From positions 1-30,321 of the IMG/VR virus record IMGVR_UViG_3300021559_000076: a stretch of 30,321 bases of DNA; one strand, 5' to 3'. This document shows, piece by piece, positions 19,572-28,320 of this stretch (position 1 is the stretch's first letter; each line of letters starts with the position of its first letter). The position numbers were made by a program, and so were the translations under genes. This DNA comes from a virus. Under the pieces are notes generated by a model that ran no database searches, had not been told where the DNA came from, and worked only from the letters and a program-made list of their open reading frames with translations.

Positions 19572-19910
19572 GTGAGGTCCAATCCTTGGCTGAAGAAGTT
19601 GTACAGGCAGTACAACCGTAAGTATTTCGGGAACAAACTCCCACTCGATATCTTTGTGGTGTTCGGCAACGCCCGAACTTGGCGGTCGGCCAGAATAAGC
19701 AAGAACAGTGCCGCTGTTACTTTCATAAAAGGTGGCAAGCCGCTCGGGATAGTGATCCGGTACTACAAACACAAGGGTCGCCCGTATATTAAATGCGACC
19801 TTCTCCACGAGATGATTCACGTTGCTCATCCCCGAGCAAGCCACGGTCCTATATTCAAACAAGAAGTTCGTCGGCTGGCCGCTCTAGGCGCTCTCGATAA
19901 ACTCTTGTAG
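19572..19910 (+). CDS. SprT-like zinc metallopeptidase-type protein, 112 aa
   Basis: It has the zinc-site motif HEMIH (residues 79-83) and a third ligand His91 in RASHGPIFKQEVRRL, as in SprT/Spartan-like domains. The N-terminal YRQYNRKYFGNKLP is also typical of these proteins. The start is GTG at 19572. Such proteins cleave DNA-crosslinked or other substrates in cells. In a phage the role, whether in packaging, maturation or DNA clearance, is unknown. It ends in the boundary repeat. Confidence 0.75.
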   Translation: MRSNPWLKKLYRQYNRKYFGNKLPLDIFVVFGNARTWRSARISKNSAAVTFIKGGKPLGIVIRYYKHKGRPYIKCDLLHEMIHVAHPRASHGPIFKQEVRRLAALGALDKLL

Positions 19911-19923
19911 TCCGGAAACCGTA
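19908..19923 (+). repeat. Gene-boundary repeat, copy 2
   Basis: TAGTCCGGAAACCGTA runs from the TAG stop of the SprT-like gene to the A of the next gene's ATG (19923). Here the GGAAA may double as the ribosome site. Confidence 0.75.
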
Positions 19924-20399
19924 TGAAAGAAGTTTACTCACGACTCTTTATTGGCGGAGACTCCGACTACGAGAAAGTCAAAGACAAATCTGACTGGAGA
20001 GTTCTGAGGGCCGCTAAAGATGGTCCGGGCGGTCATCGTGAGCAATTGGGCTATGAGACGATGGGCGCTCCTAAAGGGCCAAACTACTTGTCCGTAGAGA
20101 AGCCAAGATTACTTGCACTTAATATTGTAGACCATGATTCTCCCGATTATTTCCCTGCTTCGATGGTTGATAAAGGGCTTGCGTATATTACGCATTCTCT
20201 TGGCCTAGGCCATAAAGTTCTTGTCTGCTGTAACCACGGAAAATCACGCAGCCCGTCCCTAGTTCTCCTGTGGCTGGTCCTGAACGGCAAACTCCCGTTC
20301 GAAGGCGCGTTTCGAAGATTCAAGCAACTCTATCCTGATTATGACCCTTCGCCCGGAATAAAGGGCTACATCCGCCAGCGACTTGCTGCCAGAAGGTAA
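19923..20399 (+). CDS. Dual-specificity protein phosphatase-like, 158 aa
   Basis: The active-site loop CNHGKSR (C103 to R109, C-x5-R) with a preceding strand (KVLVCC) and a following helix (SPSLVLLWLVL) is that of cysteine-based phosphatases. NIVDHDSPDY (residues 67-76) may hold the general acid. The start is like other phosphatases of this type (VYSRLFIGG). It is one of two different phosphatases in the virion block. The substrate could be protein, RNA ends or a sugar phosphate. Confidence 0.75.
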   Translation: MKEVYSRLFIGGDSDYEKVKDKSDWRVLRAAKDGPGGHREQLGYETMGAPKGPNYLSVEKPRLLALNIVDHDSPDYFPASMVDKGLAYITHSLGLGHKVLVCCNHGKSRSPSLVLLWLVLNGKLPFEGAFRRFKQLYPDYDPSPGIKGYIRQRLAARR

Positions 20400-20403
20400 A
20401 CAC

Positions 20404-20988
20404 ATGATGAACCCCGTACGCAGTCTGATGTCCGATCCCGAGGGTAAAAGCACTCCTATCGGAACCGAACTCGCTGAAAAAGTAAAGATGCGCCGAGAGG
20501 CAGACAAGGCTATGGCCCCGACTTCTGCCGCTGAGCCCGCGAAGGTGTCCACGCCCATGAAATCCTCGCCCGTAGATTTGGTTAATCCGGGCAATAAGGG
20601 AACGACCGGACGTGAAGCTCTTGACAAGATGAATTCGAAATACCCCGATCTCCCGAAGATGCACACGGGCGGAACAGTCCCTAAGACGGGGCCGTATGTA
20701 ATGAAACAAGGTGAGCATGTACTCACACCCGAAAAGCATGGGAAGCTGAAGGCCGCGATGGGCCTCGCGATGGACGCTCTTTCTCAGGAGCCCGATGAGG
20801 ACGACATGCCGCAGGAGCCCGCTAAGGTGGGCAAGGACATGACTATTCGTCGGCTGCACGACCAGTCGTTCCACATGAAACATCGTCACGAACCGCCGCA
20901 TGACATGCCGGAGCACGATGAGGAGTATTCCGCACCTGACCTGAAGGGACTGCACGGTCATATCGACGCTATGTGGGGAAAGAAGTAA
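20404..20988 (+). CDS. Phage virion-associated protein with GG-x-VP/GE-x-VLTP motif, 194 aa
   Basis: After the start at 20404 (an in-frame ATG at 20383 would lie inside the previous gene) the protein is charged and flexible. In the middle it has HTGGTVPKTGPYVMKQGEHV, then LTPEKHGKL, a motif common in phage tail or head-associated proteins. The C-terminal third is rich in His, Asp and Glu (HMKHRHEPPHDMPEHDEE), which might bind metal. It lies just upstream of the terminase. Confidence 0.6.
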   Translation: MMNPVRSLMSDPEGKSTPIGTELAEKVKMRREADKAMAPTSAAEPAKVSTPMKSSPVDLVNPGNKGTTGREALDKMNSKYPDLPKMHTGGTVPKTGPYVMKQGEHVLTPEKHGKLKAAMGLAMDALSQEPDEDDMPQEPAKVGKDMTIRRLHDQSFHMKHRHEPPHDMPEHDEEYSAPDLKGLHGHIDAMWGKK

Positions 20989-21016
20989 GTACGGAAAACG
21001 AATAGGAGAAAAGACT

Positions 21017-21178
21017 ATGCATTATCTCATTGGAGCAGTTCTCGGATATCTTGCGGGTATCCTGACACCCGGAGTTATTAATCGCCTTCGCAACACGGCC
21101 AAGAAGGACGTGACGCTAGTTGAAGGTGAAGTGAAAGCGGCTCAGGCCGACATTAAGGCAGAAGCGAAGAAACTGTAG
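21017..21178 (+). CDS. Small membrane-anchored helical protein, 53 aa
   Basis: A hydrophobic N-terminus (HYLIGAVLGYLAGILTPGVI) is followed by a charged alanine-rich helix (VEGEVKAAQADIKAEAKKL). GGAGAA lies seven bases before the ATG. It resembles short anchored coiled coils. Its position right before the terminase is typical of unassigned small phage genes. Confidence 0.6.
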   Translation: MHYLIGAVLGYLAGILTPGVINRLRNTAKKDVTLVEGEVKAAQADIKAEAKKL

Positions 21179-21181
21179 TCT

Positions 21182-22990
21182 GTGGAGAAACTGACCGAAG
21201 CCCGTAAAGATGATCTAGCTGCTCTCTGGACAAAATACCGACAGGTAGTTCTAGACCAGTACGGATACGATCTCATTAAGGATGGGCTCACCCTTCGGTA
21301 CAGATGTCAGACGGACGGCTTCTGGTTTGCTCGCGAGGTTCTCGGGTATCGGTATTTTGCTGACTGCCACAAGGAACTCTTCTCGTCGCCCGATCAGCCA
21401 AATAACTTTTTTGTCCTCAAAGACCCTTCGGCCAAGAGCTTCAAAGACTTCGCTGAAGCAGATAAAGAGTTGCATGATCGCCTCTTGTTTCTTTCCCGAG
21501 GCGGATTCAAATCGACTGCCGATATAGTCGATACGATCCAATATGTAATTTGCTGGCCCTCGATCCGCGTGAATATTATGACGGGCACCGTTGACCTCGC
21601 CGCCGAGTTCACAGGTATCATCAAAGGGCACTTCAAGCTGAACGAAGAAGGAAGCCCGAGATATTTTGACGAGGGCGATCTAACGGGCAAGGTTCGTCTG
21701 CTGCAAATCCTTTTCCCCGAGCATTGCGAGACCAAACCGGGTGAAAAGCCAATGTGGGTCACGCCCGCCCGCACCACGGACGTTGCAGGCCCGACAATTC
21801 GTGCCACGTCACTCGGAAAGAACACGACTGGTACGCACTGCGACGTTCTCAAGATTGACGACGGAACAACCGCAGACAATACTCAGAACATCGAGCGCAT
21901 AGCGGGCGTCAACCGTGAAATCAGCATGGCCCGTAAGCTGGTCGAGCCGTACGGCTACAAGGATCGAATCGGCACTCCATACCACCTGAACGACAACTTG
22001 ACTGCAACAGTCAAGGATGAGGAACTTAGATTCAGGAACGGGAAGCCGCCGCTGGTCAAGGTGCTCGCGCACCCGGTCGGCGTAGTTAAGCCGGGTTTCG
22101 AAGACCTGACTCCCGACTTGCTCGAAAACCACATGATCGACCTGTGGTTCCCCGAGCGACTGACTTTAGAGGTCATCAAGCGGGAATACGCGGAAGCGCA
22201 GAAGACCAACGACACTGCGACCTTCTACAGCCAATACTTCCTAGACCTGAACAAGTCTTTCGAAACGAAGTTCAGGCGCGAGCTAATGGTTGCCCGCACA
22301 GTTGATACTCTGCCTCAACAGGGAATCACTTTCGAGGCTTGGGATTTAGCGTACTCCGAGAAGTCAAATGCGAAGTATACCGTAGGCATGGCGGGCTTGT
22401 TTACCATGCAGGGTATCTACATCATTGACATGGTTCGCGGGCGATTCAGCGAGTACGAACTTCCCGGAGTCATGGCTAGTTTCGCGCATAAGTGGAAACC
22501 CCGAAGAGTAGCGGTTGAAGACTCGATGGGTGCCCGCTGGCTGAACGCCGAGATTCGACGCGAGCAAGAGAAACTCCGGATTCACGTACCGTTCGAGTTC
22601 GTTTCAATCGGAAAAGGTTCGAAGCAGAACTCCAAGGAAGTCCGGGCGAAGCCCGCAGCAAGATTGCTCGGAGACGGGCGACTATACTTCTGGAAAGCAA
22701 TGTCCGGCCTCGAAGAACTCTACAACGAGTTAGAGGCGTTTCCGAAGGGTGTGTATACGGATATCGTATGTAGCCTGTCGTTGCTAGTCAACCACTTCTC
22801 TGCTTTTGCGGATACGTCGCCCGTGGCTCCTCCGAGCGTAACCGACAGTATGGAGCGGACTCGCTTAAATCAAATATACGGGCTTGGGAAATTCGCCCCG
22901 CAAGTTCAGGATTCCACAATAATTTCCAATTCAGGCGGGGTTCAGGAATTCGACCGAGACCCGCTGGCCGAATCCGGCCTCTTCTCGTAG
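21182..22990 (+). CDS. terL: Terminase large subunit, 602 aa
   Basis: The terminase motor drives DNA into the procapsid and cuts it. The ATPase domain has a Walker A-like SRGGFKST (residues 105-112) and a Walker B DVLKIDD (221-227). The nuclease domain, an RNase H-like fold, has AWDLAYS with D388, VAVEDS with D447 and the late D in YTDIVCSLS. The start is GTG at 21182, four bases after the previous stop. The length fits large podovirus-type terminases. The following dyad operator begins right after the TAG stop. Confidence 0.95.
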   Translation: MEKLTEARKDDLAALWTKYRQVVLDQYGYDLIKDGLTLRYRCQTDGFWFAREVLGYRYFADCHKELFSSPDQPNNFFVLKDPSAKSFKDFAEADKELHDRLLFLSRGGFKSTADIVDTIQYVICWPSIRVNIMTGTVDLAAEFTGIIKGHFKLNEEGSPRYFDEGDLTGKVRLLQILFPEHCETKPGEKPMWVTPARTTDVAGPTIRATSLGKNTTGTHCDVLKIDDGTTADNTQNIERIAGVNREISMARKLVEPYGYKDRIGTPYHLNDNLTATVKDEELRFRNGKPPLVKVLAHPVGVVKPGFEDLTPDLLENHMIDLWFPERLTLEVIKREYAEAQKTNDTATFYSQYFLDLNKSFETKFRRELMVARTVDTLPQQGITFEAWDLAYSEKSNAKYTVGMAGLFTMQGIYIIDMVRGRFSEYELPGVMASFAHKWKPRRVAVEDSMGARWLNAEIRREQEKLRIHVPFEFVSIGKGSKQNSKEVRAKPAARLLGDGRLYFWKAMSGLEELYNELEAFPKGVYTDIVCSLSLLVNHFSAFADTSPVAPPSVTDSMERTRLNQIYGLGKFAPQVQDSTIISNSGGVQEFDRDPLAESGLFS

Positions 22991-23005
22991 TTGTCAAACT
23001 GACAA
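22991..23005. promoter_or_regulatory. Dyad operator between terminase and portal genes
   Basis: TTGTCA-AAC-TGACAA is a perfect copy of the dyad found at the promoters of 4953, 5376, 6612 and 29331. No good -10 box follows at the right distance. It may therefore act on transcription passing through or on the portal leader, whose ATG lies at 23014. Confidence 0.55.
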
Positions 23006-23013
23006 GGATATAG

Positions 23014-25107
23014 ATGGCGCTTCTAGAAAAAGACGGTAACCCGAACGCAGTTCTCCACGCTTCTGATTTTACAAGCGCGGGAGAAACTAAATCGCTTGCT
23101 ACGGATTTAGCCCTTGTTGTCGGGTGCGCTACCACTGATGAGGCGTGGGTTTCGAGTAAGCGATGGAATTTGTTATGGTCTGAGGCGGATTTGCTTTTTC
23201 AAGCGCCCCGCCCGGTGACTACGTTCGAGGGGTCGTACATACTCGAACCAAACGTCCAGCGGTTCACTATCGCGAAAGTTGTTAATTCGGTTGTGCCTCA
23301 GCTTGTAAAAGGTCTTTTCTATCAAGACCCGCCGATGGTTCTTCGCCCGCGCAAAGGAACTTCTGAGAAGACGGTTGAAGAGAAAACCACAGTCATGTCT
23401 GTCATGCTTGATGCCTGCGACTTCAAAAGCGAAGTCAAGTGGGGCATGGAGCAGCTAGCCCATTTAGGAACGGGTATCTGGAAATGGGGCGTTCATCGAG
23501 TAGAGAAGCAAGTTCCGAGGAGAATTGTAGACAAGGTTAAGACTGTTGATTCGGCAGGTGGTTCGGAAACCGTACACTCGGATGCACCCCCAAAGATCGA
23601 ATACACCAAGAAGGTTCATTACTATCCTTTCTTCGAATCTCGGCCTATTGGCAATGTTCTTATTGACGCATCGACACCCGTAGGCGATATCCGTCGTTCC
23701 GGGCACGCGATTGATGTCTATTATGCCGATTTCTACGCTCTCCGCGATTTGAAGAATGCAAACGTCGGTCAGGACGGCAAACCGTTGCCCGGATGGACGT
23801 GGGACGAGTATTGGTCTGACGAGAAATTAAAGGAATTGTGGGCCCCGCCTGTTGAGGCTTTTGAAACTCCAGCGTTGTTAAGAAGCGACCAGACTAACAC
23901 CACCGTTGGAGTTGTTCATCACGCGGAGCAACCGACTGCTGTCACGAGCGCCGATCCTCTGGCAAAGAAGATGGAAGTCCTAGAGTATTGGGATAAGAAG
24001 CGTAAGATCATCGTCATCAATCGCCGGAAAGTCATCTTCTCGGGACCAAACGAATTCGAAAGACTCCCATTCTTGTCGGCCAATTGGTGGAATCGCCCGA
24101 AGGCTTTATACGGAATGGGCATTGGTCTCACAGTTGGGCAGAACCAGCGCGTTGACCAAGGTGCAATTAACTCGATCCTGAAGATTCTTAGCTTCGGCGT
24201 AAATCCGGTTTACCTCCGGGCAAGAGATTCTAACTCCCCGACGCAGATGATCCGCACGAGCATCGGAAAGATTATTTCAGTCGATGGCGAGCCAGAGAAG
24301 GCTTATAAATTGCTCGAACAGCCCCGCGTTCCTGCGGACGTTTGGGCGGCGTTGGAGAATTCTGAAGCTAACACTGAATCCACGACGGGTGCAGACCAGA
24401 CTCTTGTTCAGGGTTCTTCTGCTGGCCCGAGGGCGGGCATCGGTAGAAGTGCTACTGGCGCGGGTGCAATGGCTCAAGCGTCGGCTACGAGGCTCGACGG
24501 GCCCCTAGACAATTTTCTCAATCAAGTTTTCGTCCCGTTCCTATATATCCTCGATGAGTTGATTTTCAAGTATGTCTCTGATGCACAAATATCCGACATT
24601 TTGGGAGAAGAGTTAGGTAAAGATTATCTCCAAGAAATTGACATGCAGGAGTACCACGACGGCAAGGTAACCTTCGAGGTTCTTGCCGGGTCCGCGATGT
24701 CCGCTCGCCGGACAATGACTCAGGCACTCACTTTGCTCACGCAGTTCATGCAGAACCCCGAGTTCAACGAATACTTGGCTGACATGGGTAAGTACATAGA
24801 TTGGGAAGTTATCTTCCAAATGTATTTCGAGGCTAGTGAGTGGAAGAACTCGCAAGACGTGATTAAACCTCTGACACCCGAAATGGAAAAGAGACGGGCC
24901 GCTAAACTGCAACAGCAGCAACAGGGTCCGATGCAGACGCAAATGGCTTTGAATAACCAAAAGGCGGATGCCAAGTCCAAATTGGAAGAACAGCGTTCGG
25001 CGGATCGTATCAAGAACGATGTTGTGCGGTTCGCTGTTGAACACTCTGTCCGTGACGAAGCAACTGAGGGGCTAGCAGGAAACGCGGGCTTCGGAGACGT
25101 TGAATAA
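23014..25107 (+). CDS. Portal protein, 697 aa
   Basis: It follows the terminase directly, as portal genes do. The length and composition match the large podovirus (P22-like) portal group: a long alpha/beta body (YILEPNVQRFTIAKVVNSVV, WNRPKALYGMGIGLTVGQNQ), a central DQ-type segment (RVDQGAINSILKIL) and a C-terminal helical barrel with a Gln run (LQQQQQGPMQTQ). The portal ring is the entry gate for DNA and docks the terminase and tail. It contains the boundary-like word TTCGGAAACCGTAC at 23572-23585. The stop overlaps the next ATG. Confidence 0.85.
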   Translation: MALLEKDGNPNAVLHASDFTSAGETKSLATDLALVVGCATTDEAWVSSKRWNLLWSEADLLFQAPRPVTTFEGSYILEPNVQRFTIAKVVNSVVPQLVKGLFYQDPPMVLRPRKGTSEKTVEEKTTVMSVMLDACDFKSEVKWGMEQLAHLGTGIWKWGVHRVEKQVPRRIVDKVKTVDSAGGSETVHSDAPPKIEYTKKVHYYPFFESRPIGNVLIDASTPVGDIRRSGHAIDVYYADFYALRDLKNANVGQDGKPLPGWTWDEYWSDEKLKELWAPPVEAFETPALLRSDQTNTTVGVVHHAEQPTAVTSADPLAKKMEVLEYWDKKRKIIVINRRKVIFSGPNEFERLPFLSANWWNRPKALYGMGIGLTVGQNQRVDQGAINSILKILSFGVNPVYLRARDSNSPTQMIRTSIGKIISVDGEPEKAYKLLEQPRVPADVWAALENSEANTESTTGADQTLVQGSSAGPRAGIGRSATGAGAMAQASATRLDGPLDNFLNQVFVPFLYILDELIFKYVSDAQISDILGEELGKDYLQEIDMQEYHDGKVTFEVLAGSAMSARRTMTQALTLLTQFMQNPEFNEYLADMGKYIDWEVIFQMYFEASEWKNSQDVIKPLTPEMEKRRAAKLQQQQQGPMQTQMALNNQKADAKSKLEEQRSADRIKNDVVRFAVEHSVRDEATEGLAGNAGFGDVE

Positions 25108-25943
25108 TGGCGGGCGAGCAGAGCGGTAAGGACGGAACCAAAGCCTCCGGTTTCGTGCATAGCTCGGAAAACCGCGCCCCGCGCCAGTGTGGGAATTGTA
25201 TCTTCTTTTGTGAATCTGGAAAGTGTAATAACCGTTCAGTTATCGAAGACCCAGAGGTTCCTAAGAACGCTGACGGAACTGCGAAAGTAGATGCCGACGA
25301 CTGCTCAGATCACTTCATGTCTCGCGGGAACGCAATTATCTACGCCCTGCGTCATGGGGAGACGGCCAATAATAAACAGAAGAAATTCCGAGGGTGGATC
25401 GACGTTCCGCTGAACGAAACAGGAAAGAGTGAGGCTAAAGAAGCCCGCGAATTCTTGGCTGATAAAGGTATCAAACGGGTGTTCGCTTCTGATCTCGGGC
25501 GTGCGGGCGAGACTGCTAAATTAGCTCTGCCGAGTATCAAAGCCGAGAAAGACCCCTTGATGCGTCCGTGGGATGTGGGCGTGTTCTCGGGCAAAGACCG
25601 TGAAGATACGCAAGACGACTTCAACCACTACATTGACAATCCCGATGTACGGATTCCGGACGGCGAGAGTCTGAAAGAGTTCGCAACCCGGATGAACAAG
25701 GTCTTCAAACGATACGTAAAAGAAGGACAAGAAGACGGGCCGATCCTTCTGGTGTGGCACTCAAGCAACTGCATTCAGCTTGAGAAACAAGTTGAGGGAG
25801 AAGATGAACTCGGACGCCCGGAAGACGTAGACCGCGTATTACCCGGAGGCGTTATGGCCGTGCTGGACGAGGGCGACGGGAAGTTCAAAGTAGAGATTGT
25901 GTTCGGGGATAGTCCAGAGCAGCAAGCAGATTACGGTAGCTAA
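25107..25943 (+). CDS. Cys-rich domain fused to a histidine phosphatase, 278 aa
   Basis: The N-terminal 70 residues carry C28, C31, C35, C40 and C66 (CGNCIFFCESGKC ... DDCSDHF), a probable zinc- or iron-sulphur-type domain. A histidine phosphatase (phosphoglycerate mutase-like) domain follows, with LRHGETANN (RHG at residues 82-84), SDLGRAGETA and VWHSSN (H218) as catalytic features. The fusion sits between portal and scaffold genes and is coupled to the portal gene. The substrate is unknown. Such domains in phages may act on nucleotides, sugar phosphates or proteins. Confidence 0.75.
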   Translation: MAGEQSGKDGTKASGFVHSSENRAPRQCGNCIFFCESGKCNNRSVIEDPEVPKNADGTAKVDADDCSDHFMSRGNAIIYALRHGETANNKQKKFRGWIDVPLNETGKSEAKEAREFLADKGIKRVFASDLGRAGETAKLALPSIKAEKDPLMRPWDVGVFSGKDREDTQDDFNHYIDNPDVRIPDGESLKEFATRMNKVFKRYVKEGQEDGPILLVWHSSNCIQLEKQVEGEDELGRPEDVDRVLPGGVMAVLDEGDGKFKVEIVFGDSPEQQADYGS

Positions 25944-25949
25944 GACACT

Positions 25950-26261
25950 ATGGAAAAAGCGGCATTCAAACCTCAAGACACTGAAATACAGCAACTCATG
26001 CAGATCGTATCGTTGCCCGGATACCAAGTGCTTCAACGGGTGATGATGGCAGAAGTAGACGGCTTCCAGATCGACATGATGAACGTTGATCCGACCAAGC
26101 CTAACTATGACGTTGAAGTCCGGGCAAAACATAGCATCGCTCTAGCTGCGGGCATGTTCTACCAGAGATTGCAGGAACGAGTTGCGGGTTACGCCAATCG
26201 CCTGAAAGAGAAAGACGGGCCTCCGATTCTTCCAGACCCAACCGAAGAGGTATTCGGGTGA
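25950..26261 (+). CDS. Head-module protein of unknown function, 103 aa
   Basis: The protein is almost wholly helical (TEIQQLMQIVSLPGYQVLQR, VRAKHSIALAAGMFYQRLQE) with no enzyme motif. It lies between portal and scaffold genes, where small head-assembly proteins are common. The stop overlaps a GTG start (GTGA). Confidence 0.6.
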   Translation: MEKAAFKPQDTEIQQLMQIVSLPGYQVLQRVMMAEVDGFQIDMMNVDPTKPNYDVEVRAKHSIALAAGMFYQRLQERVAGYANRLKEKDGPPILPDPTEEVFG

Positions 26262-26428
26262 GTTCGGAAACCGAACAAGAATGGAAAGGCTGGCCTCATT
26301 GGATAGAGCAAGAACTAGCTAAGACGCCCGACGACGACGTTCTGCTCGCAATGAAGGCGATGATGGAATACCGAATCGAACCGGATTTCTCACTAGACAA
26401 AGATCAGATTCGCAGAAAAAGACACTAA
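26258..26428 (+). CDS. Small head-module protein, 56 aa
   Basis: A GTG start overlaps the upstream stop (GTGA). The sequence MSSETEQEWKGWPHWIEQEL, then AKTPDDDVLLAMKAMMEYRI, is acidic and helical. The boundary-like word TTCGGAAACCGAAC is in this case part of the coding frame. No family was recognised. Confidence 0.6.
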   Translation: MSSETEQEWKGWPHWIEQELAKTPDDDVLLAMKAMMEYRIEPDFSLDKDQIRRKRH

Positions 26429-26451
26429 CTACTAACCCTAGGAAAAGACAA

Positions 26452-27369
26452 ATGTCAGAAACACCAGTTGTCCAAGAAACTACAGTTACGCCCGAGCCTC
26501 CTAAAGAGTTCGTTTTCAAATATCAGCCTGTTGATCCGGCTAACGGACAAGCCATTGGCGGCGAGCAAGTCGTTAAATACGACGGCACGCCCGAAGACCT
26601 CGGGAAGAAAATGGGGGAGAATAATTCCCGCCTGATAGTGTTGAACCGCTCCTTGAACAAGAAAGTGCGCCTCAGTTCTTCGTTCAAAGACGAGATTCCA
26701 CCCGAGGCGCAACGTTTTGATCCAAGCAAGTACGAACTGAAGCCCGAACCCTTGACTGCTGAGGAAAAGATTCAACTCGCGCAGGACATGACCGATCCAG
26801 AGAAGATGGATGCTGTAGCCGACAGGCTTGTGCGGGCAAGAATCGGCGATCCTGAGATTCTACGAACACGGCTAGCTCGTGTCGAGCAGCGTATGGACCG
26901 CTCGAACGTTGATGCTGAAGCGCGTGCGTTCCTCCGTCTTCGCCCGGATTACTATCCGCTTCAGGCGAACCTAGAAACCTTGGCCGCGTGGATTGAGAAG
27001 AACCAACTCGACCCGATCAAGGAAAACTTTGTTCTGGCATACGACACCTTGAAAGACGTGCTTGAGCCGCGTCCGGCTGCTCCGGTTTCCGTACAGCCTC
27101 CTCCGGCCCCCGTCGTTGAGACGCCCGTACAACCTGCGACTCCCGCGACCATAAGACCTGTTAGTTCCGGGCTTACCCGCAGCGTAGCGTCAGACAGTGG
27201 CCCGGTAGCGAATCCGGGTGACGAGATTGTCTGGGGCAACTTCAAGGGCTATGAGGCTCTGGAGCGTATGCCCGGAGATGAATACAAGAAAAAGCTTCTT
27301 CACGAAAAGGGATTCAAAGAGAAGGTTCAGGCTTTGGATAACGCTCGTCAGCAGAAGAGGGCGCAGTAA
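26452..27369 (+). CDS. Probable head scaffolding protein, 305 aa
   Basis: It is placed after the portal gene, where scaffolds usually lie. The protein is charged, helical and low in aromatics in the middle (TAEEKIQLAQDMTDPEKMDA, ARVEQRMDRSNVDAEAR). A Pro/Ala/Val linker (residues about 210-235) and a short conserved-looking C-terminus rich in Lys (YKKKLLHEKGFKEKVQAL) follow. Scaffolds guide capsid assembly and bind the shell through a basic C-terminus, which fits. No sequence motif proves it. Confidence 0.6.
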   Translation: MSETPVVQETTVTPEPPKEFVFKYQPVDPANGQAIGGEQVVKYDGTPEDLGKKMGENNSRLIVLNRSLNKKVRLSSSFKDEIPPEAQRFDPSKYELKPEPLTAEEKIQLAQDMTDPEKMDAVADRLVRARIGDPEILRTRLARVEQRMDRSNVDAEARAFLRLRPDYYPLQANLETLAAWIEKNQLDPIKENFVLAYDTLKDVLEPRPAAPVSVQPPPAPVVETPVQPATPATIRPVSSGLTRSVASDSGPVANPGDEIVWGNFKGYEALERMPGDEYKKKLLHEKGFKEKVQALDNARQQKRAQ

Positions 27370-27527
27370 TGGCTTACACAGCTTCTCCCGGCAATATCAT
27401 GTTGGGTTTGGGAATTTACATTGCCCGTAGTTCCGGCCCCTCCGTATCGGACCCTGCGGCATTGTTTACTAATCGCTGGACTGTTGTAGTTCAGTTTGGC
27501 CCGTGGATTTGGCGAAAGATGTTCTAA
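27369..27527 (+). CDS. Small hydrophobic protein, 52 aa
   Basis: The start shares bases with the upstream stop (TAATG), and its stop shares bases with the next ATG. The sequence MAYTASPGNIMLGLGIYIAR, then a polar stretch and VVVQFGPWIWRKMF, might be a membrane or capsid-associated peptide. No family was recognised. Confidence 0.6.
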   Translation: MAYTASPGNIMLGLGIYIARSSGPSVSDPAALFTNRWTVVVQFGPWIWRKMF

Positions 27528-27940
27528 TGATTCGCCTGTTCGAAGCCCGAGACTTTCAGGATGTCTTTTTCCTGAATGAAATTTGCTATGAAAACCCGTG
27601 TACGGAAACCGAACTACGGGAGAAGTTATCTTCGGGCAAGGCTTGGGTTGAAGAACCTGATCCGGCTGTACAGGCAGTGATAGGCGCAGTGATAATTGTT
27701 CCCCACGAGGGAACGAATCTGATTTGGAGTATCACTGTTGCTCCTACGTTCCGAAAGAGGGGGATCGCTTGGAACCTACTCTCGGAAGCTGAGAACAACT
27801 TCCCGGAGCTTTGGCTACACACCGATCCTTCGGGGCCCGCAATCGGCCTGTACCTCCGTCGTGGATACAAAGTAGTTCAAGAAGAACCGAACTTTTACGG
27901 ACCTTCGAGGCCCGGAGTTCTGATGGTGAAAGTAAAATGA
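27527..27940 (+). CDS. GNAT-family N-acetyltransferase, 137 aa
   Basis: Motif A of the GNAT fold is clear: SITVAPTFRKRGIAWNLLSE, with R-K-R-G-I-A (residues 76-81) binding acetyl-CoA. The following WLHTDPSGPAIGLYLRRGYK is the usual motif B region. The ATG at 27527 overlaps the upstream stop (TAATG) and is preferred over an in-frame ATG at 27503. The target may be a protein or an amino sugar. Confidence 0.85.
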   Translation: MIRLFEARDFQDVFFLNEICYENPCTETELREKLSSGKAWVEEPDPAVQAVIGAVIIVPHEGTNLIWSITVAPTFRKRGIAWNLLSEAENNFPELWLHTDPSGPAIGLYLRRGYKVVQEEPNFYGPSRPGVLMVKVK

Positions 27941-28320
27941 GTTGGACATACGAGCAGAAGACAGGCAAGTTGAGTCACAACGGAACCTTCGTTGCTACGG
28001 GCTATGCCGGGGGAAATTGTGGCCTCAACCCCGAGGGCAAGAATTCTCCTGAGCACCAATCCGTTCCCAAGATCGGCCCGCTTCCACAAGGCAAGTACAA
28101 GTTCGGAACGCCCGTACCGCAATCTCATCTCGGGCCGTTCGCGATTCCTTTGATTCCAGACGGCAGCAATCAGATGTTCGGACGCTCGTCATTCTACATG
28201 CACGGAGATACAACTCCTCCGGGCAATGCTAGCGAGGGTTGTATCATCATGCCGCGCAACGTACGTAACCAAGCGTCGGCTTCGCCCGACAACGATTTAG
28301 AAGTAGTTTCAGGAGAGTAG
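27937..28320 (+). CDS. Tlde1/DUF2778-type L,D-transpeptidase-like protein, 127 aa
   Basis: The pattern MSWTYEQKTGKLSHNG ... GPLPQGKYKFG ... FYMHGD-x-x-PPGNASEGCIIM with a following Arg is that of DUF2778/Tlde1 proteins. These use a Cys (here C102 in SEGC) with a His (H89 in MHGD) and attack peptidoglycan peptides. The ATG at 27937 overlaps the acetyltransferase stop (ATGA), so a longer frame from 27811 is not needed. It could be the phage's cell-wall hydrolase or a virion enzyme. It has no signal peptide. Confidence 0.8.
   Translation: MSWTYEQKTGKLSHNGTFVATGYAGGNCGLNPEGKNSPEHQSVPKIGPLPQGKYKFGTPVPQSHLGPFAIPLIPDGSNQMFGRSSFYMHGDTTPPGNASEGCIIMPRNVRNQASASPDNDLEVVSGE

Noticed and set aside
20320-20961. 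Long antisense frame (213 residues) upstream of the terminase
   Set aside because: The opposite strand has the phage motif GG-x-VP/GE-x-VLTP and proper coupling with its neighbours. The antisense frame has no start signal.
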